Positions 1-8,480 of a stretch of DNA of 64,000 nucleotides are shown piece by piece; the first letter of the stretch is position 1, and each line of letters opens with the position of its first letter. This stretch comes from Janthinobacterium sp. TB1-E2 (GTDB lineage Bacteria; Pseudomonadota; Gammaproteobacteria; Burkholderiales; Burkholderiaceae_D), in NCBI RefSeq assembly GCF_036885605.1, contig NZ_CP142523.1, positions 2,976,001 through 3,040,000 on the forward strand, read 5' to 3'. The notes beneath the pieces were generated by a model that worked only from the letters and a program-made list of their open reading frames with translations, searched no databases and was not told where the DNA came from. Both the position numbers and the translations under genes were made by a program.

Positions 1-2
1 TT

Positions 3-146
3 TCGTGGGACGGGCTCAGGTCAGTGCGCGTCGTCAACGGAGCAGTAGAAGGTGAAGGATGGGATGCGCCAACGTCCGCTTATGTGCCATTCCGCGTTGA
101 TATAAAGACAGGGGAAAGTACGGGTGGGGCCTCACCACCGCATTGA
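3..146 (+). CDS. 3' end of an unidentified gene (partial)
   Basis: Reading frame 3 is open from the left edge and closes with TGA at 144-146. It encodes about 47 residues with ordinary composition, ending in a Gly/Ser/Pro-rich tail after a stretch reading VEGEGWDAPTSAYVPF. The other two frames contain stops here, so this looks like the true C-terminus of a gene that begins upstream of the window. I do not recognise the family and infer no function. Confidence 0.45.
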   Translation, partial: SWDGLRSVRVVNGAVEGEGWDAPTSAYVPFRVDIKTGESTGGASPPH

Positions 147-159
147 AATCAAGAGGGCC

Positions 160-172
160 GGGGTCAGATACC
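160..172. repeat. REP-transposase-type terminal sequence
   Basis: The string GGGGTCAGATACC resembles the GGGGTCAGA / TCTGACCCC motifs commonly found at the ends of RAYT-type (REP-associated tyrosine transposase) elements in beta- and gammaproteobacteria. It lies just beyond the stop of the decayed transposase tail at 230-430, as expected for such an end. Confidence 0.35.
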
Positions 173-229
173 GTCTTCGCATGGGGGGGCGGAGGGGGCG
201 GGATCAGGTCCGCCTTTCGTACTCGGTCT

Positions 230-430
230 CAACCTTTGCCATCTCGATCTACAGTAAGATGCGCATTATTAAATGCCGATACGGCCCGACTGACCGTCCT
301 GCTCGACATGTGAAAAGCGGCGGCGATGTGGGACATGGTAAAAGCGGTTGACAGATAAGCGCGTGCCATTGTCTCGTCTCTGTCGCTATAGCGTGCGTGA
401 GACTGCGCGCGTGACAGTGTGACAGCGCGG
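230..430 (-). pseudogene. C-terminal remnant of a REP-associated tyrosine transposase
   Basis: A minus-strand frame without a usable start encodes RYSDRDETMARAYLSTA followed by FTMSHIAAAFHMSSRTVSRAV. This matches the layout of the C-terminal helix-turn-helix of Y1-type (RAYT) transposases, in which a 'YPDRDEAMARAY' stretch precedes an HTH of the form 'IGAHFGVHYSTVSRAV'. The catalytic HUH and Tyr region is absent. The frame ends in TGA near 230, next to a GGGGTCAGATACC end motif. It is a degraded relic and not an active gene. Confidence 0.45.
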
Positions 431-996
431 TGCTGCTGCCTTGGCGCATCTTTGAATGATTGGACCGCTGCGATTGCTAATGTGCCGAAATGAAGGCGTC
501 ATCGCCCAGAAGCAACTGGTGGCAGGTATGGGCGAGCGGACTAGTTTTCGCTCATCCCGGCCGCGACTAAGCGGCAACCATAGGTAAATCCGGTGAGGGT
601 ATTTTTGAGGGTATCGGTAACTGAATAGTTTGGAAAGCACTGAAAAATCAAACGCTTAACCATCTCATTGACCATCGAGTGGGAATGATTTGATGTCTAG
701 CAACTGCTGGCACTGATAGGCAGGAGGCCACACCTAAGCCCTTGATTTCACGGGCTTTTTTGTTATTTTGTCTGGCACTGCCTGGCAACGATTGGCGCGC
801 TTAAGCACTGTTTTTTTCATGGCGTTATTAATGGTATAATCTCACAACGATGCATGATCGGCGGTCGATACCATGCGATGCTTCCGGATTCTGTCATGGT
901 ATCAATTTCGTATAAAGTTCATTAAAATCAAGGACTTGTAAGAAATTTTCATCCGCTTTTTGATCATGGTATTTCAGCTCTTCATGACCAGATGCC
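431..996. other. Non-coding stretch upstream of the truncated integrase
   Basis: No convincing gene was found. The stretch holds two copies of CTGGCACTG (707-715 and 772-780) flanking a terminator-like hairpin (736-761). It also holds a perfect 9-bp inverted repeat, GATACCATG at 867-875 and CATGGTATC at 895-903, about 100 bp upstream of the integrase start. These could be integrase-binding or attachment-site remnants. Confidence 0.3.
736..761 (+). terminator. Rho-independent terminator-like hairpin
   Basis: AAGCCC (736-741) can pair with GGGCTT (752-757) across a 10-nt loop, and a T-run follows. It has the form of an intrinsic terminator on the plus strand. Because it sits between two CTGGCACTG repeats in front of an integrase remnant, it may instead be the distal side of an attachment site. 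Confidence 0.45.
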
Positions 997-1467
997 ATGC
1001 TGACCGATACCAAACTGCGCAATCTCAAGCGACAGGACAAACTCTACAAGGTGAACGACCGCGATGGCCTGTATGTGGCCGTCACGACTGCCGGCTCAAT
1101 CTCGTTCCGTTATAACTATGTAATCAACGGCCGCCAGGAGACCGTTACCTTCGGCCGCTATGGCGTCGGCGGCATGACGCTGGCGGAGGCGCGCGAGAAG
1201 CTGGGCGAGGCAAAGAAACTGATCACGGCCGGAAAGTCCCCGGCGAAAGAAAAGGCGCGGAATAAGGCCCGCGTCAAGGACGCCGAGACAAGCGGCGGGA
1301 TCAGCATCCGTGAAATCATGTACCTGAGTCCCGATATGCTCGCCACCAGAGGCAGACCGCGTTGGTCGATGAGCAGATGGGGCTTGCAGCCAAGCTTGCC
1401 CCGGTCGGTTGGATTGGGGCCGGTATGCTGTCCGCCGAGGGGTTTCTTTGGACGACGTTTTGTTTAG
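997..1467 (+). pseudogene. Truncated P4-type tyrosine integrase (arm-binding domain only)
   Basis: The first ~95 residues (MLTDTKLRNLKRQDKLYKVN onward, including GLYVAVTTAGSISFRYNY and VTFGRYGVGGMTLAEAREKL) match the N-terminal arm-type DNA-binding domain (DUF4102) of P4-like integrases, which usually run about 400 residues. Homology stops abruptly after KARVKDAET. The remaining ~60 residues are unrelated, and no catalytic domain with R..HxRR..Y follows. The gene has therefore been cut by a deletion or rearrangement and cannot encode a working recombinase. It marks an old island boundary. Confidence 0.8.
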
Positions 1468-1726
1468 GCGTTCCAAGGCAGGCTTTTCCTGCCTCTTGCC
1501 TTCAATAAGATCAGGTTTAGGACAGCGCGGTTTAGCAAAAAGATGTGCAACAAAGGTTGGAAATGGAAGCTGGAGAGTCGCAGGCAAGACGCAAGCTTTG
1601 GACGGTACGGCAGGTAGGTGGATGATCTATTCGAAACGAAGAATAGCAGGCAATTGAGCGGCAAATTACCTGGACTTGCCTTTGTATCAGGGCAAGATTT
1701 CAAGTAAGCTGCCGCCCGACTGTACT
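1468..1726. other. Non-coding remnant stretch
   Basis: No gene could be supported. From about 1325 to 1490 a second plus-strand frame, opening after a TGA, reads plausibly as a protein fragment (TALVDEQMGLAAKLAPVGWI), suggesting another gene remnant fused behind the broken integrase. Its family is not recognised. Confidence 0.3.
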
Positions 1727-2248
1727 TTAGCGGTTGAGGATTGCCTCAGTTGTCGCGCCGTTCTTCACTTCGACTGTTCGCACAACCAGGCCGCCTTGTT
1801 GATCAAGAAGGCCCAAACGCCGTGAATATTCATTATCCGAAATGGTTTCCCAATTCACATTACTGAGTACATAGTATTGACCTGGTGGAACTTCATTAAA
1901 CTCAAAACGACCTTCACCATCAGTAGTTTTAGTTTTATCATAGGTCGAGTAGCGTGGATCCTGAGATACTGCTGCTGCCCGGCCTTCCATGAGTACCGCC
2001 TGGTACCACTGTTGCCTGTACTTTGTCACCGGTATTAAAAGTACTGCATTCCCGGCACCTTTTTTCACGGTGCCGCCCACTGTTTTCGCAAAGACTTGAC
2101 CTTTTACAATACCGGTGCCACTTTTAGGAAGTGCATCATATTCAACGGCGTCAAATGGCAGCGGAGTGAAGCTTGGACGTTGAGGTGCCACGCAGCCTCC
2201 AAGTAGTGCTGCAAGGGATGCGACCAGTACAATTTTTGTAATTTTCAT
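1727..2248 (-). CDS. Putative outer-membrane lipoprotein with carboxypeptidase-regulatory-like fold
   Basis: This 173-residue protein has a classic lipoprotein signal: a basic start, a hydrophobic core and the lipobox LLGGC near residues 15-19. The mature part contains [10 protein letters not shown], then [20 protein letters not shown], the Gly/Pro-rich loop pattern of carboxypeptidase-regulatory-like (transthyretin-type) beta domains. It is probably anchored in the envelope. Its role is unknown. It stands alone between an integrase remnant and a decayed IS21 copy, so it may be cargo of an eroded island. It is intact and the start is well supported by the signal peptide. Confidence 0.7.
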   Translation of the reverse strand: MKITKIVLVASLAALLGGCVAPQRPSFTPLPFDAVEYDALPKSGTGIVKGQVFAKTVGGTVKKGAGNAVLLIPVTKYRQQWYQAVLMEGRAAAVSQDPRYSTYDKTKTTDGEGRFEFNEVPPGQYYVLSNVNWETISDNEYSRRLGLLDQQGGLVVRTVEVKNGATTEAILNR

Positions 2249-3007
2249 CAGTTTATTTTCACTAAGATAGGAGAATCAGCGTTGGGTGTTGCAGTTGACA
2301 GTACCGCACTTCAAATTGGCATGACGGAACCTCTTGAATTATTGCATAATTTCACTGACGGTTTTAGATCCTATGTTTAAATTTTAGAGATTTAAATCGA
2401 TCGCGCGATATACCCAGCAATGATTGGTAATCCTCCATTTTTAGAGCGCTTTAGAAGTAGAGGTTAAGCGGCCATGGCAAGCTTCTGTTTTGGCGTGATG
2501 CCGTCAGGTGCCATGTCGCGTCAGCCGTGATCGCTATTGCTACTCCAGCACCAGCGCGCAAAGTCCCCCATCTGGCCGAGCGCACGAAGCAGATGACGGG
2601 CTATTTTATCGTAGCCAATTATGCCGTTATTGCTCTCAGAAGCAGATGCTCTGTTGCTTACTCGGGATAGGAAGGCCCGGCACGATCTCGTCGTAGGATC
2701 AGACAACGATATCAGCACCCACTTGGTGCTTGGCAGAAAGCCAAAGGTCTCAATACGATTTATCTACTTCTTATTTACGCAGAATTATGGTGCGGGAGAG
2801 GCCAAACCACTGGTGACAATTCATTCTGTGGTCCTGTTGGCGCCTCCAAGCGCATCTTTTGATTATTGTTTGACCAATATCAAGGATATCATTACCCTGA
2901 TGAAATTACCTTCTCTTGCATGAATATCGTTGATCTATAAGACTGCATGTATAGGCTGGTAACACCCCATCTATCCCGCCATAGAGAAAGAACGCAGTAT
3001 GGAGCAT
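2249..3007. other. Intergenic stretch of about 760 bp, no supported gene
   Basis: Several short frames exist (about 62-100 codons), but none has a recognisable family, a convincing ribosome site or consistent composition. Given the broken transposase just to the right, this is most simply the decayed interior of insertion sequences together with the promoter of the lipoprotein gene at its left end. Confidence 0.3.
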
Positions 3008-3385
3008 TCATTTGGTGGTTCCTGGACCTAGATTAAGTTCGACATGCTGCGCAGGTGTTCGTTTGCTCGCAGAATTGACCCACTCTGTTTGACGCGCCTT
3101 CCACTGCCTGGCAAACGCTGCCACGCGGTCGTATGACCCTGCATAGCCCAGCTCTTTCAGGTCCTCATGGATCTGCTTCAAATTGTGCCGCTGCTTACGC
3201 GGCTTCGTCATTTCGGCCTTGAGCCACCCGGATAGCTGCACCGAGTATTTGTCTAATCCGCTAACTGATCGCCGCTCCGCATAGGAGGGCTTAGTGGTTT
3301 CCGATCACAGATAGCGTCGGACGGTATTGCGTGATATATGCAGTCGCCTGGCGATTTCTCGTCAGGCAGACCGAGACGAGCATGG
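3008..3385 (-). pseudogene. istA: Remnant of IS21-family transposase IstA
   Basis: Read on the minus strand, one frame gives REIARRLHISRNTVRRYL, a TGA stop, then SETTKPSYAERRS and LSGWLKAEMTKPRKQRHNL, and later LGYAGSYDRVAAFARQWKA. This is the N-terminal helix-turn-helix and following region of IS21 IstA. There are in-frame stops before and after the HTH, and homology ends after WVNSASK. The DDE catalytic domain and IstB are missing. It is a dead insertion-sequence fragment bordering the T6SS locus. Confidence 0.8.
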
Positions 3386-3397
3386 CAGCCTATCGTC

Positions 3398-3901
3398 TCA
3401 CTCCTCTTTTTCAAAGATGCGGATCTTCGCGCCGCCCTGGTAGTCCTGCAGATCCGTTTCGCCATCGATGCGTATGTCGCCCTTCAATATCACCTCCACG
3501 CTGATATCGACTCTTTTGATGCGAAACGTTTCAATGTCGGTTGGGTGTATATCGATTTCCATGGAAATCGAGGCGCCTGGCGCGATCGTGGTGAATTTCG
3601 TCTTCAGCGCCGGATTGGCCAGGCCACGGCGGGCATAGGTAACGGCGCCGGTATCGGTGTCGATGAATTTGACGATCGGGCCCGACTTGCGCAGGTAGTC
3701 GAGCGGAAAACCGATATCGCGGCTGCCATCGTTGCGGATGGTGACCAGCACGTCGATCGGCTTGCGCTCATAGACGCAGCCAGCGTTGCCCAGGCATTGC
3801 AGGGAGATGGAGAGGGGCGCATGGGTGCTCGTCATGGTGTTTGCTTTCAATGGTAGTGCCATCAGCATGGCATAGATAAGGAGGCTCAGACAATATCGCA
3901 T
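3398..3901 (-). CDS. Exported protein, probable immunity partner of the VgrG1 metalloprotease
   Basis: The 167-residue product has an N-terminal signal peptide (MRYCLSLLIYAMLMALPLKA) and a beta-rich mature region with one Cys pair (QCLGNAGCVYE). Its start lies 16 bp inside the end of vgrG1, with an AGGA ribosome site 8 nt upstream, so the two are translationally coupled. Position directly behind an effector-carrying VgrG and a periplasmic destination are what is expected of a cognate immunity protein. This is inference from context. I do not recognise the fold, and an accessory or inhibitor role is also possible. Confidence 0.6.
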   Translation of the reverse strand: MRYCLSLLIYAMLMALPLKANTMTSTHAPLSISLQCLGNAGCVYERKPIDVLVTIRNDGSRDIGFPLDYLRKSGPIVKFIDTDTGAVTYARRGLANPALKTKFTTIAPGASISMEIDIHPTDIETFRIKRVDISVEVILKGDIRIDGETDLQDYQGGAKIRIFEKEE

Positions 3902-6900
3902 CGTATTTTCCTGCCAATTTTTTTGCTCAACAATTCCTGCGCTTCAATTGCGATATTCCAGCCGTGGCGTTTCAGGATCAGCGCGCCTTCCGCATACGAC
4001 ATGATCGATTGCGTCAGGTCTTGCGGCGAGGTGCCGTTGACGTGGCAAACAATGGGCGCGTCGAGTGTGCCGTCCGGCTTGAAATAGCGTACCGTTTCTT
4101 CGAACTCCGTGTACGAGTATTCGTCGGGCATGCCGACGCAATGTCCGAATTCATGCGCATACGTGGTCAGTTCCGTTGCCAGCGACACGTTCATGACGTC
4201 GCCGGTCACGTTTTCGCGGTCATAGCGCTTGTGGATCTGCAGCGTGTAGTGCTGATTCTCGTCAACCCAGAGGACGCGGAAAACCACGGGCAACACCTTT
4301 TGTCCGCATTGCGGATCATTGATTTCAAGCCGGAACTTGTTGTTCCAGTTGCCTTCGATGCCGGCCGTCGCGTTTTTCTGCGCCAGCGCCACCACGTAGG
4401 CGCGCTGCTTGACGCGCAGCGCCGCCGATTCCGTGCCCTTGTCGCTCTCTTCCAGCGCCTGTCCTGCAGCGTCCAGTACCGTGATGGCCTTGAAACGCAC
4501 TTCCACCACCACCGGACCGTCCGATTTTGCCGGCACGTACAGCTTGAACCAGATCTTGTCCCTGTATTTGTGCGGCGTGCCGTCGTGCTGGTAAGGCTGG
4601 GCATAGCGGCCATACGAGGGGCCGGCGATTTCTTTTTCGTAGTCCGCGATCCAGCAGGCCGGCAGCTTGACCAGCACTTCCTTGCGGCGCTTGTTGTCCA
4701 CCGGCGTGGTGCTGGAGTCGCCTGCCGGCTTGTATTTCGGTTCCGGCGGGGTGCTGGTTCTGGCTGCCGGCTGCCCTGGCGAACCTGGTACCGGCGCCGG
4801 CGCTGAAGAGGGGGCAGGGTCGGGTGCCGGTGCCGAACCCTGGCCGCCCATCGTTTTCAGCAGCTCGATCACCAGCGCCTCGGCGGCCGCCGCTGCAATC
4901 ACATGCGTCAAGCCCTTTTCGTCGGTCATGCCGCTCTCATAGCTGCCATCTTCGCGCTTGATGCGGTAGGGCTGGCGCGGCATCGGTTCGCCCGTGTCGC
5001 GGTCGCGCAGCACAAAGCCTTCGTCGAACAGCTTGATGCGCGTGTCGGGCAGCGCCGGCAGCACGCCGGCCGCGCTGGCGGCGCCGTTGAGCACGTGCTG
5101 GCCGCCCTTGACCGTGAAGTTGCCGGGACAGGTAAACGTGATATTGCCGCCTTCAAGCGTGATCGACGATTGCCCGGCCTGCAGCGTGATCTTTTGATTG
5201 GCCTTGATGTCGATGCAGTCGTTGACCGAGAGTACGGTAATGGCCTTGTCGGCCAGGATTTCCAGTTGTCCCGTATGCGCCTGCAGCGATACGGGGCCGT
5301 TGGCGGCAATCGCCTGGATGCCGCCGGTGTGGCTAAACAAGCCATGCGCACTGGCCGACACGGACGAATAAGTGTGGCCGGCCGTCATGTGCAAGTCCGA
5401 CTGCGTCGTCCAGTGCAGTTGCTGGGCGGCAAACAACACGGTCGAGCCTGGCGTGGCCCAGTTGATGCTGGCGGGCGCTTCCATCACGACCAGCGGCTGG
5501 CCGAATTTTTCCACCGGCTGGTCGGCAGCCAGCTTGCGCTCGCCCGCGCTGGCCTTCAGTGCCTCCTGTCCGCCCACGCTGGCCTGGTATTTGCCATCTT
5601 GCTGGGGATCGATCTGCTTGATCAGGTCCAGCTGGGCCTGTTTCGCGTCCTGGCTGAACAGGGCGGTTTGTTGTTGCGCGGCCTCGGCCAACGACTTGTT
5701 CAGTTCGGCCGCGCCTTTCAGCTGGGCCAACGCTTCCGTGGTGTCGAGCTGGGTAGATGCAATGCCCGCGCCAGTCTGTGCGCGGGCTGTGGTCGAGATG
5801 AGCACGCCTTCGCCGCCGCGCAGTACGGTCCAGGCGTCGGTGCGCAGTTCGAAGCCGCTGCCCCGGTAACTGCCGCGCTGCGCCGTGTTGGGTCCTTGCT
5901 GTACCAGGTAACCGAGGTTCAGCTGCGTGGCCGCGCTGCTCGTCGCCAGGCGGGTACGCAACTGGCCAGGCGTGTCGTCGATGACCCACTGGTTATAGCC
6001 GCCGCCATCGAAATTGTGGCTGTGAATGCCGGAAATGACGCCGGCGTGATTGACGTCCGAATCGACGCCGGCCGCATAGGGCGGCGTGTCGCTGCCGGTA
6101 TAGAGCTGGGCCACTACCAGCGGACGGTCCATGTCGCCTTCGATGAAGTCGACCAGCACTTCGGTGCCGATGCGCGGCGTAAATTGTGAACCCCAGTTCG
6201 GGCCAGCCAAGGCTTCGGCAACGCGCACCCAGGTGCCTGACGCTTCGTTGCCGGGCGCGTTGCCCTGCTGATCCGTGTTGTGCGCCATGCCGCCGGGATT
6301 GGCGGCGGCGCCCCGTTGCCAGGCAAACTGGATGCGTATCTGATGGTCGCGCCCGGTGGTCGCCACGCTGTCGGGCAGGCCGACCACCAGCGCCGTTTGC
6401 GGCCCCAGCGCGCTGCTGGCCTGGCGCGCGGCGGTAGCGAGCGGCACGATGGCCACGCTGGTACGCGCGCAAGCGAAGGTATTGCGGTAGGTGCCCGCCT
6501 CGAGCTGGCCGGCGATCAGGCTGGCGACGTCGCCCAGGCTGGCCACTGTCGATAATTTCGACAGGAGCGTCGTCAGCGCGCCGCCGGCCGGCCCCAGGTT
6601 GTTGCGTGCCTCGTGCTCGACCCAGAGCACGGTGAACTGGTTGGCGCCACCGGCATACTGTTCGTGCTGCAGCAGCTCAAAGGCGTGGCCGGCCGCCATG
6701 CGCCGCACCGCGCCAGCGCCCGTGAACTGCTTGTTCTCCAGTTCCAGTGCCTGCAGCATGCGCAAGCCGTGCGGATCGGCGGCAGCACTGTCGGCATGGC
6801 GCCGTTCGCCGGACCCGTCGTACAGGGGCAGGGGTGGCAGCTCGCCCGCCTGCAGGCTCGAGCTGTGTTCGGCGGCCGGTGCCACCAGTTGCTGCGGGTC

Positions 6901-7692
6901 CCAGCTGCTGATGCCGACCGCATTGGCCCGCACCTGGCGCCGCGCGCTGAAGCTGTCGATGGCGTCATCGGTATCGCTGGCGCGCACGCCGTGAAAGCGC
7001 AGGCCAGCCACGCCCGGCGTCGGCGGCGCGGCTGCCTTGCTGTCGAAAATCACCAGCTTGTGCTTGGCCTGCTGTGCGTTCTGTTGTTCGCCTTGTTGCG
7101 CCGCGCCATCGTCCTGCTCGTGCTCGAAGCGCCAGCTCAGGCCTTCGAAAGCGAGCACGCGGGTCAGGAAGTCCAGGTCGCTTTCGCGGTATTGGGTCCA
7201 GACGGGGCGCGGTGCCAGTTCCTGGCTGACATCGAATTCGAAGCGCACCTGCGGATAGTCGGCGAGCAGCTCCGTGATGAGGTCGCGCGCATTCTTGTCC
7301 TGGAAGATATAGCTGTCGCGGCGCAAGCCCAGCAAGGCCAAGGCAGGCTCGAGGCGCAGCCGGTAGCGCGCCACGCCGCCGTCGGCGCCGGCAAAGCCGC
7401 AGTCGGTGCACAGTCCGTGCCAGGCGCGCCAGCTGCCGTCGGGCTGCAGCAGCTTGAGCGTGATTTCCTCACCGAGAAAGCTGGCAAGGTCCAGGCCCGC
7501 CGCCGTGCTCAAGGCATCGACCTCGAAGCGGAACAGCTCGTTGACCGCTTCGCGGCCCCTCATGCGCTCGGCCATCAGCGATTCGGGCAGGTTCGATGCC
7601 TGCGCCGTGGCCAGCGTGATCAGCCGCGCATGCTGCGACAGGCCGGTGCCGAACACGCCCTGAGGAGCTTCTGTCGTTGCCGGGCCGCTCAT
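3886..7692 (-). CDS. vgrG: VgrG1: T6SS spike fused to a C-terminal zinc metalloprotease
   Basis: This 1268-residue protein is a specialised ('evolved') VgrG. Residues 1-~600 are the gp27/gp5-like trimeric spike (typical Y-RESDLDFLTRVLAFEGL and IGTEVLVDFIEGDMDRPLV motifs). About 600-870 are the DUF2345 beta-helix. About 885-930 are a small carboxypeptidase-like domain (DTGEPMPRQPYRI). A Pro/Ala-rich linker follows at about 950-1000. The last ~250 residues hold HEFGH at 1180-1184 followed by CVGMPDEY, a metzincin/gluzincin-like zinc site, so a peptidase payload is predicted. The chosen start overlaps the tssL stop (TAATG). An upstream in-frame ATG at 7848 would add 52 residues that overlap tssL and look non-native. 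Confidence 0.9.
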   Translation of the reverse strand: MSGPATTEAPQGVFGTGLSQHARLITLATAQASNLPESLMAERMRGREAVNELFRFEVDALSTAAGLDLASFLGEEITLKLLQPDGSWRAWHGLCTDCGFAGADGGVARYRLRLEPALALLGLRRDSYIFQDKNARDLITELLADYPQVRFEFDVSQELAPRPVWTQYRESDLDFLTRVLAFEGLSWRFEHEQDDGAAQQGEQQNAQQAKHKLVIFDSKAAAPPTPGVAGLRFHGVRASDTDDAIDSFSARRQVRANAVGISSWDPQQLVAPAAEHSSSLQAGELPPLPLYDGSGERRHADSAAADPHGLRMLQALELENKQFTGAGAVRRMAAGHAFELLQHEQYAGGANQFTVLWVEHEARNNLGPAGGALTTLLSKLSTVASLGDVASLIAGQLEAGTYRNTFACARTSVAIVPLATAARQASSALGPQTALVVGLPDSVATTGRDHQIRIQFAWQRGAAANPGGMAHNTDQQGNAPGNEASGTWVRVAEALAGPNWGSQFTPRIGTEVLVDFIEGDMDRPLVVAQLYTGSDTPPYAAGVDSDVNHAGVISGIHSHNFDGGGYNQWVIDDTPGQLRTRLATSSAATQLNLGYLVQQGPNTAQRGSYRGSGFELRTDAWTVLRGGEGVLISTTARAQTGAGIASTQLDTTEALAQLKGAAELNKSLAEAAQQQTALFSQDAKQAQLDLIKQIDPQQDGKYQASVGGQEALKASAGERKLAADQPVEKFGQPLVVMEAPASINWATPGSTVLFAAQQLHWTTQSDLHMTAGHTYSSVSASAHGLFSHTGGIQAIAANGPVSLQAHTGQLEILADKAITVLSVNDCIDIKANQKITLQAGQSSITLEGGNITFTCPGNFTVKGGQHVLNGAASAAGVLPALPDTRIKLFDEGFVLRDRDTGEPMPRQPYRIKREDGSYESGMTDEKGLTHVIAAAAAEALVIELLKTMGGQGSAPAPDPAPSSAPAPVPGSPGQPAARTSTPPEPKYKPAGDSSTTPVDNKRRKEVLVKLPACWIADYEKEIAGPSYGRYAQPYQHDGTPHKYRDKIWFKLYVPAKSDGPVVVEVRFKAITVLDAAGQALEESDKGTESAALRVKQRAYVVALAQKNATAGIEGNWNNKFRLEINDPQCGQKVLPVVFRVLWVDENQHYTLQIHKRYDRENVTGDVMNVSLATELTTYAHEFGHCVGMPDEYSYTEFEETVRYFKPDGTLDAPIVCHVNGTSPQDLTQSIMSYAEGALILKRHGWNIAIEAQELLSKKIGRKIRCDIV

Positions 7693-8471
7693 TACGGCAA
7701 CGTGATGGTCAGGTTGGCCGTGCGCGGCGCCAGCTTGACGATATCGCTGTAGGCGTTCATCTGCTGTTCGGTGTTTTTGGCCAGCATGGTGCGCAGGCCC
7801 AGGTAGCCCAGTGCGCAGATCAGCGCGAATACCGAGCACAGCACCCAAAGCGGCACGTCGTTGCGCAACTTGTGCGCGATCTGGTCGGGGCGTTCCGCAT
7901 GTGGCGCAAAGCCCGCCTTCTTGCCCTTCATCTGGGCGATCTCGTCACCCAGGCGGGCCGTCAGGTAGGCCAGTTTTTCCGAGCCTTCGAGGATGTAGCG
8001 ACCCTGGAAACCCAGCAGCAGGCACATGTGGAACACTTCCAGCGCCTGCAGGTGCGCGCTGCCGCGCGCGCGCAGCGCTTCAAGCCGGATGAAGAAGTTC
8101 TCGCCGGCCAGCTGGTCGCCGAACAGCACCAGTTGCAGCGGGCGGCGCGCCCACTCGTCGCGGATGGCATAGGGCGAGCGCAGGATGATTTCATCGACAG
8201 CCGCGCAAAATGCATACTTGGCCGCATCGATATCATCAGCCGAGGCAGCATGTTTTTTCGCCGCGTGCCCGAACTCGTCGAGAAATTGCGTCATTTTTCT
8301 GATGAAGTCGGCATTGTCTTGCGGGCCGCTGCCGTTTTTCAGCATGAACAGCGCGTAGAAACCGTCGTACATCAGGTCCGTCAGCGTGTGTTCGGTACCC
8401 GGGCCGGCCGGTACGCTCGATGCGTAAGCGGCGGAGCCGCCGGACATCAGGGAGGGGGCGTTTGCATTCAT
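7692..8471 (-). CDS. tssL: TssL/DotU, T6SS membrane-complex protein
   Basis: The 259-residue protein matches the DotU/IcmH family: a cytoplasmic hook domain (LMYDGFYALFMLKNG; AAVDEIILRSPYAI; LGFQGRYILEGSEKL) followed by a single C-terminal transmembrane helix at about 207-226. TssL anchors the baseplate to TssM in the inner membrane. No peptidoglycan-binding OmpA domain is fused. A separate OmpA-like protein is encoded at 28356-29150 and may supply it. The gene lies 9 bp after tssK and overlaps vgrG1, forming one unit. Confidence 0.95.
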   Translation of the reverse strand: MNANAPSLMSGGSAAYASSVPAGPGTEHTLTDLMYDGFYALFMLKNGSGPQDNADFIRKMTQFLDEFGHAAKKHAASADDIDAAKYAFCAAVDEIILRSPYAIRDEWARRPLQLVLFGDQLAGENFFIRLEALRARGSAHLQALEVFHMCLLLGFQGRYILEGSEKLAYLTARLGDEIAQMKGKKAGFAPHAERPDQIAHKLRNDVPLWVLCSVFALICALGYLGLRTMLAKNTEQQMNAYSDIVKLAPRTANLTITLP

Positions 8472-8480
8472 CGTTTATCT

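Noticed and set aside
124..351. Small plus-strand frame near the left end
   Set aside because: It overlaps the tail of the upstream gene and runs antisense through the transposase remnant, whose minus frame has a recognisable helix-turn-helix.
707..780. CTGGCACTG direct repeats as att sites
   Set aside because: Only 9 bp long and 65 bp apart, so too short and too close to bound an element. Kept only as a remark.
2508..2923. Short overlapping open frames between the lipoprotein gene and the IS21 remnant
   Set aside because: No family recognised, no ribosome site, Cys-rich odd composition on the plus strand. Treated as decayed DNA.
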